From NCBI GenBank assembly GCA_014885115.2, contig WKLE02004751.1, forward strand, positions 4,294-16,891: a stretch of 12,598 bases of DNA. Reading direction: 5' to 3'. Source of the DNA: Asterionellopsis glacialis (lineage: Eukaryota; Bacillariophyta; Plagiogrammaphyceae; Rhaphoneidales; Asterionellopsidaceae). Positions 8,562 to 12,598 of this stretch are shown one piece after another. A model generated the notes under the pieces. The model was not told the DNA's origin. It saw nothing but the letters and a program-made list of their open reading frames with translations, and did no database searches. Position 1 is the first letter of the stretch, and the number at the start of each line of letters is the position of its first letter. The position numbers and the translations under genes are program-made.

Positions 8562-8603
8562 ACTAATGGAACTAGGACCCTCGGGTCCTAGTTCCATATT
8601 AGT
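8562..8603. repeat. Strong inverted repeat (hairpin) containing AGGACCC
   Basis: The arm ACTAATGGAACTAGGACCC (8562-8580) is followed, after the two bases TC, by its complement (8583-8603) with a single two-base insertion. The inner 15 bp (8566-8580 against 8583-8597) are perfect, so RNA would fold into a 14-15 bp stem with a tiny loop. It lies about 285 bases beyond the stop codon of the paraoxonase-like gene and contains two of the seven AGGACCC/GGGTCCT words in the window. Confidence 0.85.
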
Positions 8604-8888
8604 GTTCTAGTCATCATCCAAAACAACAAGAAGAATCACAACAATAAGAACTTCTAAGATTGCCATTATACATCATGTAGTATTGAGTCAGTATGACCAC
8701 AGTGAGAACACAAGTGGTGTTGATAAAAACCAAAGTCAGCCGTTTCAAGTTCTAATGCATATTTTTTGCAGAGGGAGATTTGTTTCCCCCACGAAAGTCC
8801 CAGTAGAATAGTGGTCATTACACTCTCATAAATCATAAACTTCTGTGTAATAGTGCCCTTCACCTACAGACCAAAAGCAACAATAAAC

Positions 8889-10328
8889 TCATCCTTGACA
8901 GACTAGAATACCATTTGCTGATGGACTACCAAAGATGATTTGGTGACTACCACACTTTTTTGCCGAAGAAACCCCTGAAAGTTTTGTTCCATCATGACTG
9001 TAGATTAGGTGTGTTTCCCAAACATTATTATTCTGATTTCCACCATTTGATAATGCTTCTTCATTTTCTTTTTTAGTTGCTATAGAAAGACCACCAGGTA
9101 CTGGTATTTCGTCTTCCGCAGATCGTTGCATCAAGGTATTACTCATTGCCACCATGACATCTCCGACAGTACCTATCCATAATTCATTTGTATCATCATT
9201 CCAATAAATATTATCGCATGTATACTCAAGGTCAATATGATGTACATGTTCTAATAGGCCTGTTTTATTGTTTTTGTCGTTAATATTCGCCCCTTGTCGA
9301 TGAAATACATCTATGGCATACAAGGTTGTATCACATACAAAGACTGTTTCACGATCAGATGTAATTGCTACACCATTTGCCATTTGAAACGTAGCAGTTC
9401 CATCTGTTGCATCGACACAAGACGTGGTAGTATCGTCATCATCTAAAATGTCACATTTTAATACTTGAGTCCATTTGAATCCGAATAAAAGAGGGACTGG
9501 CATATTGGCAAACATATGAAAAATGTCAAATAGTGACTTTGGATACTTTACACCTGTAGGGGGCATATCGTAGATCATCGACTGCGTCACATACAATTCG
9601 TAAGGATTCATCCCTTCCACAACAGAATTGATACCAAATCGTGGAAATTTAGAAGAACGTATAGACCGAACCCAAGAAAGTTTGAATGGTGGAGATGGTT
9701 GTAATGATCGTTGCTTGGTTGACTTCTCATCGTCGTCGTCGTCATGATTATCATTGCTACTTTCTTTTACGCTTGACGAAGAAAAAGAAGGCGAATAATC
9801 CAGTTGGAATACTTCTATAGATGATAGACTTCTTCGATGTGTAACGACATAAAGAAGATCTGTTTTGTTGGACAAGAATAAACCATGAGTAAGCACACAT
9901 GATGAAGATGGTTCACCATCTTCTTTTGGCGCAGGTGGGAATTGTATATTTTTGATACGTTGTGGTAAATCAGGATCTGGATGCGCAATATTAAACGTCC
10001 ACAAACCACCTGATCTAGAAGGATCGCAATGCTCATCATCTAATGGATTAGCAGGATAAAGTGAAACATCAAGGCTACTAAAAATAACCCATCCGTCCAA
10101 TTTGGTTTGTACAAAATCTTCGGCACCCCAAGGTCCTGGATAATGGATGCAAGAATTGCTATGATTATTGTTGTTACCAGGAGTGTCTATTGTTTTTATC
10201 GTAGAAATGATAGGGAATGTTCTTCCAGGTCTTACAAGGAACATAATATTCTTATATACTTGGAAACTAATGGCAATCACGATGGATATAATCATTGCTA
10301 CGGAAGTACCAAATTTGGCAACAATCAT
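8889..10328 (-). CDS. Paraoxonase/arylesterase-like membrane-anchored beta-propeller hydrolase
   Basis: The intron-free frame encodes 479 residues. Residues about 8-30 are hydrophobic and likely form a signal anchor, placing the rest in the secretory lumen or outside. The remainder resembles animal paraoxonases, six-bladed calcium-dependent lactonases/arylesterases. The PON1 metal ligands appear in order: E70 (GAED, for E53), N234 (INSVV, for N168), N318 (MANGVAIT, for N224), D372 and N373 (CDNI, for D269-N270); the catalytic histidine H115 corresponds to H148 in THGLFLS. C60 and C477 are placed like the C42-C353 disulfide that closes the propeller. Unlike PON1 (about 355 residues), it has a Ser/Asp-rich insertion at 180-212 and an Asp/Thr loop at 293-310. 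The substrate cannot be told from the sequence; a strictosidine-synthase-like relative is less likely given the full ligand set. It is divergent from the PheRS gene. Confidence 0.85.
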   Translation of the reverse strand: MIVAKFGTSVAMIISIVIAISFQVYKNIMFLVRPGRTFPIISTIKTIDTPGNNNNHSNSCIHYPGPWGAEDFVQTKLDGWVIFSSLDVSLYPANPLDDEHCDPSRSGGLWTFNIAHPDPDLPQRIKNIQFPPAPKEDGEPSSSCVLTHGLFLSNKTDLLYVVTHRRSLSSIEVFQLDYSPSFSSSSVKESSNDNHDDDDDEKSTKQRSLQPSPPFKLSWVRSIRSSKFPRFGINSVVEGMNPYELYVTQSMIYDMPPTGVKYPKSLFDIFHMFANMPVPLLFGFKWTQVLKCDILDDDDTTTSCVDATDGTATFQMANGVAITSDRETVFVCDTTLYAIDVFHRQGANINDKNNKTGLLEHVHHIDLEYTCDNIYWNDDTNELWIGTVGDVMVAMSNTLMQRSAEDEIPVPGGLSIATKKENEEALSNGGNQNNNVWETHLIYSHDGTKLSGVSSAKKCGSHQIIFGSPSANGILVCQG

Positions 10329-10447
10329 TGTGTTTTTTTCATATAAGGAGAAGGCTTTGAAGTTACAATTTTACAAAGTCATTCCGATGTAGAGGTTTCA
10401 TATCTTGTTCTCGACCGGGGTTCTGGACTTTTCCTCTCTATCAAAAG

Positions 10448-10536
10448 GAGTTCCCGGGATCTAGGACTAGTCTAGAGAAGAATGCAATGCGGAAATGAAG
10501 CTGAAAATCAGAACACGAACCCAACAAAAACATGTA
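10448..10536 (+). repeat. Dispersed repeat, copy B (partner at 7188-7265)
   Basis: Bases 10482-10536 match 7210-7264 at 47 of 55 positions without gaps, and the left flank matches more weakly around CCCGGGATCTA. This copy carries extra bases (GGACTAGTCTAG) relative to copy A. A minus-strand frame of 88 codons crosses it, but its only shared residues with the other copy follow from the DNA similarity, so I do not call a gene. Confidence 0.8.
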
Positions 10537-11121
10537 ATGGTAGACAGTCATCAGTACGCATATTTGTACGCATATCATAAAGATACTTTTTTTTCTGGCG
10601 AATTTGAAAATTAGCAGTAGACTACAACGTATATGTAACGTGCTAAATAGGACCCTTACCTGGTAGAGATAAACCATAAGGTACCTGGTACTGTCAGTAG
10701 GAGCCACTCATCACTCCCATGTTGAAAATTCTTTCTTGTGTTTTCTATTTTGCTTAGAGGTGACAAAGGTTTTTAGAGGTTGTCGGCTCTTGGTCGGCCA
10801 ATGCCATGTGAACTGCGATGTGCATGCAAGGCACGCCGGGGGCGGGCGGGTACAACCAACACACACAAGTCTCTAGTAGAGAGGCACCGAAACTTGAGGC
10901 TGTGAAAGCTCTACACGCGTAGCCTTGGTGCGTAGAATTAACACGTTTGTTTGTACAGCAAAACACACCCACGTTTGACCGGCAGGCAGGATTTGGGGGC
11001 CAGAGGCGAGAAGCAAGGGCGGGGGATCTTCGTCTCAGCTTCCGAGACAGACTGCAAAAGGACAGCCAAGAACCCACTTCAACAACGTGTGAACCTCCAT
11101 AGTTCTTGCTCGAATCTCCGA

Positions 11122-11145
11122 TACTTTACTTCTCTCTCTTTGCAG
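11122..11145 (+). promoter_or_regulatory. Polypyrimidine tract with CAG: candidate 5' UTR splice acceptor
   Basis: TACTTTACTTCTCTCTCTTTGCAG followed by TCATTCG looks like a strong 3' splice site, about 100 bases before the PheRS start codon. A leader intron is possible, with GGTACAAC near 10849 or GAGGTGAC near 10758 as weak donor candidates. The neighbouring R2 gene also has a pyrimidine-rich leader without evidence of splicing, so this may simply be leader or initiator sequence. Confidence 0.3.
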
Positions 11146-11210
11146 TCATTCGACCAAAAGAGAATTGTAAAGCTACTCAGCTTAGTTAGTATCTGCACAA
11201 GTGTGATTTT

Positions 11211-11229
11211 TTGATCGATCGATCGATTG
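11211..11229 (+). repeat. GATC tetranucleotide microsatellite
   Basis: TTGATCGATCGATCGATTG is a short run of the self-complementary unit GATC/ATCG, ending 17 bases before the PheRS start codon and so probably within its 5' leader. Confidence 0.8.
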
Positions 11230-11245
11230 TTATATTACGTTCATC

Positions 11246-12598
11246 ATGCCAACATTAGCTGTGAAAAAAGATGAGTTGTACGAACATTTAGGACGTACTT
11301 ACACAGATACTGAATTTGATGAATTATGTTTTGAATTTGGTGTTGAATTAGATGAAATCACAAGTGATCGCGAAGAAGCTTTGAAATCATCAACTGTGAA
11401 ACTTTCGAAAAGTGAAATTGCCAAATACAGTGAGGACGTTATTTATAAAATTGATGTCCCCGCCAATCGATATGATTTACTTTGTATTGAGGGCCTAAGT
11501 CGTGCCATTAAAATCTTTTTAAAGGATATGGATTCACCCACCTTTCGTGTCAAGGAAAGTACAGGAATCACAATGACAGTCACGAAATCCAATACCGATA
11601 CCATCCGTCCCTTTGTCGTATGCGCTATTCTACGTGACATTACCTTTACGCCCGAACGTTACAATTCCTTTATTGATTTACAAGATCAATTACATCGTAA
11701 TTTATGCCGACAACGTACTCTGGTAGCCATTGGAACGCATGATTTAGATTCCATTGAAGGACCTAACTTTAAATATGATGCACGTTCACCATCCGACATT
11801 AATTTTGTTCCCTTGACGCCCGATGACAAAGGAAGTTTTTCAGCGAAGGATTTACTTCATTTTTACGAGACCGACCCTGCGGCGAAACATTTAAAACCCT
11901 ACGTACCCATCATCAAGGATTCACCCTTGTATCCTGTTGTATTGGATGCCAATGAAACCATCATGAGTTTACCACCTATTATTAATGGTTCCAAATCTAA
12001 AATTACATTGGATACCAAAAATGTATTTATTGAATGTACAGCCACAGATTTAACCAAGGCTAACATTGTCTTAGATACAGTCGTATCCATGTTTTCCGAA
12101 TACTGTGCCGAGCCCTATACCGTCGAACCCGTCACGGTCGAATATCAAGATGCCAACCAAACTGTTGTCGATTCCTATGTTACACCACGTATGTACACAC
12201 GTCGTGAAAAGGCTACCGTGGAATATTGTAATAGTATGAATGGTATCAACCTTACCGGTGAGGAGATGGTCACACTTTGTAATAAGGTACAGTTAGGTCC
12301 TGCACAACTTTGTGATAATGGTACAGTCTTGGAAGTGACTGTACCACCTACACGATCGGATATATTACATGCTGTGGATATTGCCGAAGATATTGGTATT
12401 GCCTTTGGGTATAACAATATTGTCAAGCGTGTTCCACAAACCTGTACCGTGGGTGGTGAACAACCGTTGAACAAGTTGGGTGATTTACTACGTGATGAAA
12501 TTGGACGTGCCGGGTATATCGAAGTATTGACACATGGATTATGTAGTATTCGTGATAACTTTACGGCATTAGGACGTTCGGTAGGTCCTGCTGTCAGT
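11246..12598 (+). CDS. Cytosolic phenylalanyl-tRNA synthetase beta subunit, 5' part
   Basis: The beta chain pairs with the catalytic alpha chain to attach phenylalanine to tRNA-Phe; its B3/B4 domain hydrolyses mischarged Tyr-tRNA-Phe. The frame opens with MPTLAVKKDELYEHLGRTYT, the standard eukaryotic N-terminus, and gives 451 codons before the window ends, about three quarters of a family length near 590. Conserved blocks in order are YKIDVPANRYDLLCIEGL (67-84), IRPFVVCAILR (120-130), VAIGTHDLD (160-168), SLPPIING (241-248), the NVFIECTATDLTKANIVLD segment (259-277), and the B5 tRNA-contact block VPPTRSDILHAVDIAEDI (366-383) plus FGYNNI. The catalytic-like B6/B7 module has only begun. No intron is needed to explain the reading frame. 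The eukaryotic/archaeal type excludes a bacterial or organellar synthetase. Confidence 0.97.
   Translation, partial: MPTLAVKKDELYEHLGRTYTDTEFDELCFEFGVELDEITSDREEALKSSTVKLSKSEIAKYSEDVIYKIDVPANRYDLLCIEGLSRAIKIFLKDMDSPTFRVKESTGITMTVTKSNTDTIRPFVVCAILRDITFTPERYNSFIDLQDQLHRNLCRQRTLVAIGTHDLDSIEGPNFKYDARSPSDINFVPLTPDDKGSFSAKDLLHFYETDPAAKHLKPYVPIIKDSPLYPVVLDANETIMSLPPIINGSKSKITLDTKNVFIECTATDLTKANIVLDTVVSMFSEYCAEPYTVEPVTVEYQDANQTVVDSYVTPRMYTRREKATVEYCNSMNGINLTGEEMVTLCNKVQLGPAQLCDNGTVLEVTVPPTRSDILHAVDIAEDIGIAFGYNNIVKRVPQTCTVGGEQPLNKLGDLLRDEIGRAGYIEVLTHGLCSIRDNFTALGRSVGPAVS

Larger units (their letters stand above)
10329..11245. promoter_or_regulatory. Divergent intergenic region between the paraoxonase-like and PheRS beta genes
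   Basis: This 917-base interval must hold the promoters of both divergent genes. Its left half is A/T-rich and contains dispersed repeat copies (10448-10536 and 10699-10715). Its right half (about 10760-11080) is notably more G+C-rich, with GCCGGGGGCGGGCGGG near 10834 and GGCCAAT (a CCAAT-box-like word) at 10796-10802. Short frames in both directions across the GC-rich part look like composition artefacts. No transcription start can be placed. Confidence 0.5.

Noticed and set aside
8666..8863. 65-codon minus-strand frame with CSHCGH near its end
   Set aside because: The residues resemble a metal site only superficially; the frame is short and has no family match I recognise.
7009..9878. 16-base word TTTGTTGGACAAGAAT shared by 7010-7025 and 9864-9879
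   Set aside because: One copy is inside the coding sequence of the paraoxonase-like gene; the flanks do not extend convincingly, so chance is the simplest explanation.
10754..11077. 107-codon minus-strand frame in GC-rich DNA
   Set aside because: Open frames are expected in this G+C-rich patch; overlapping frames on the other strand are equally open and neither has recognisable motifs.
1..12598. CRISPR arrays, bacterial operons, tRNA or rRNA genes
   Set aside because: No regularly spaced repeats, cloverleaf-like B-box (GGTTCRANYCC) context or rRNA core sequence was found, and the genes are eukaryotic.

Overview
The window is nuclear DNA from a eukaryote. An archaeal/eukaryotic-type cytosolic phenylalanyl-tRNA synthetase beta chain, a eukaryotic class Ia ribonucleotide reductase small subunit split by a GT-AG intron, and long A+T-rich intergenic DNA rule out a bacterium or plastid. 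The mix of compact, intron-poor genes, pyrimidine-rich leaders and small degenerate repeats would fit a unicellular alga or protist such as a diatom or other stramenopile. That placement is an inference; no lineage-diagnostic gene is present.

Layout. Bases 1-5100 are gene-poor: a 142-bp tandem duplication (55-334), a minus-strand open frame broken by one stop (1249-2082), simple repeats, and a dense cluster of TGTTC/GAACA motifs (4063-4527). Bases 5232-6682 (+) encode the R2 subunit of ribonucleotide reductase with one 149-bp intron. On the minus strand follow a doubtful zinc-ribbon-like tail (7004-7195), a small GST_C-domain protein of the kind fused to aminoacyl-tRNA synthetases (7483-8052), and an intact paraoxonase-like membrane-anchored beta-propeller hydrolase (8889-10328). 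The interval 8053-8888 is full of short direct and inverted repeats. A 917-bp divergent spacer then leads to the PheRS beta gene (11246 to the window end, +), which is cut by the window edge after 451 codons.

The genes do not form an operon or an obvious system. They are housekeeping functions: dNTP synthesis, Phe-tRNA charging, a tRNA-synthetase-associated type domain, and one esterase/lactonase-like enzyme. The more unusual signals are non-coding: the TGTTC/GAACA cluster with an embedded perfect 16-bp palindrome, an 85%-identical 55-bp repeat at 7210 and 10482, a 15-bp hairpin at 8566-8597, and a recurring AGGACCC word. I see no convincing new multi-gene system here.
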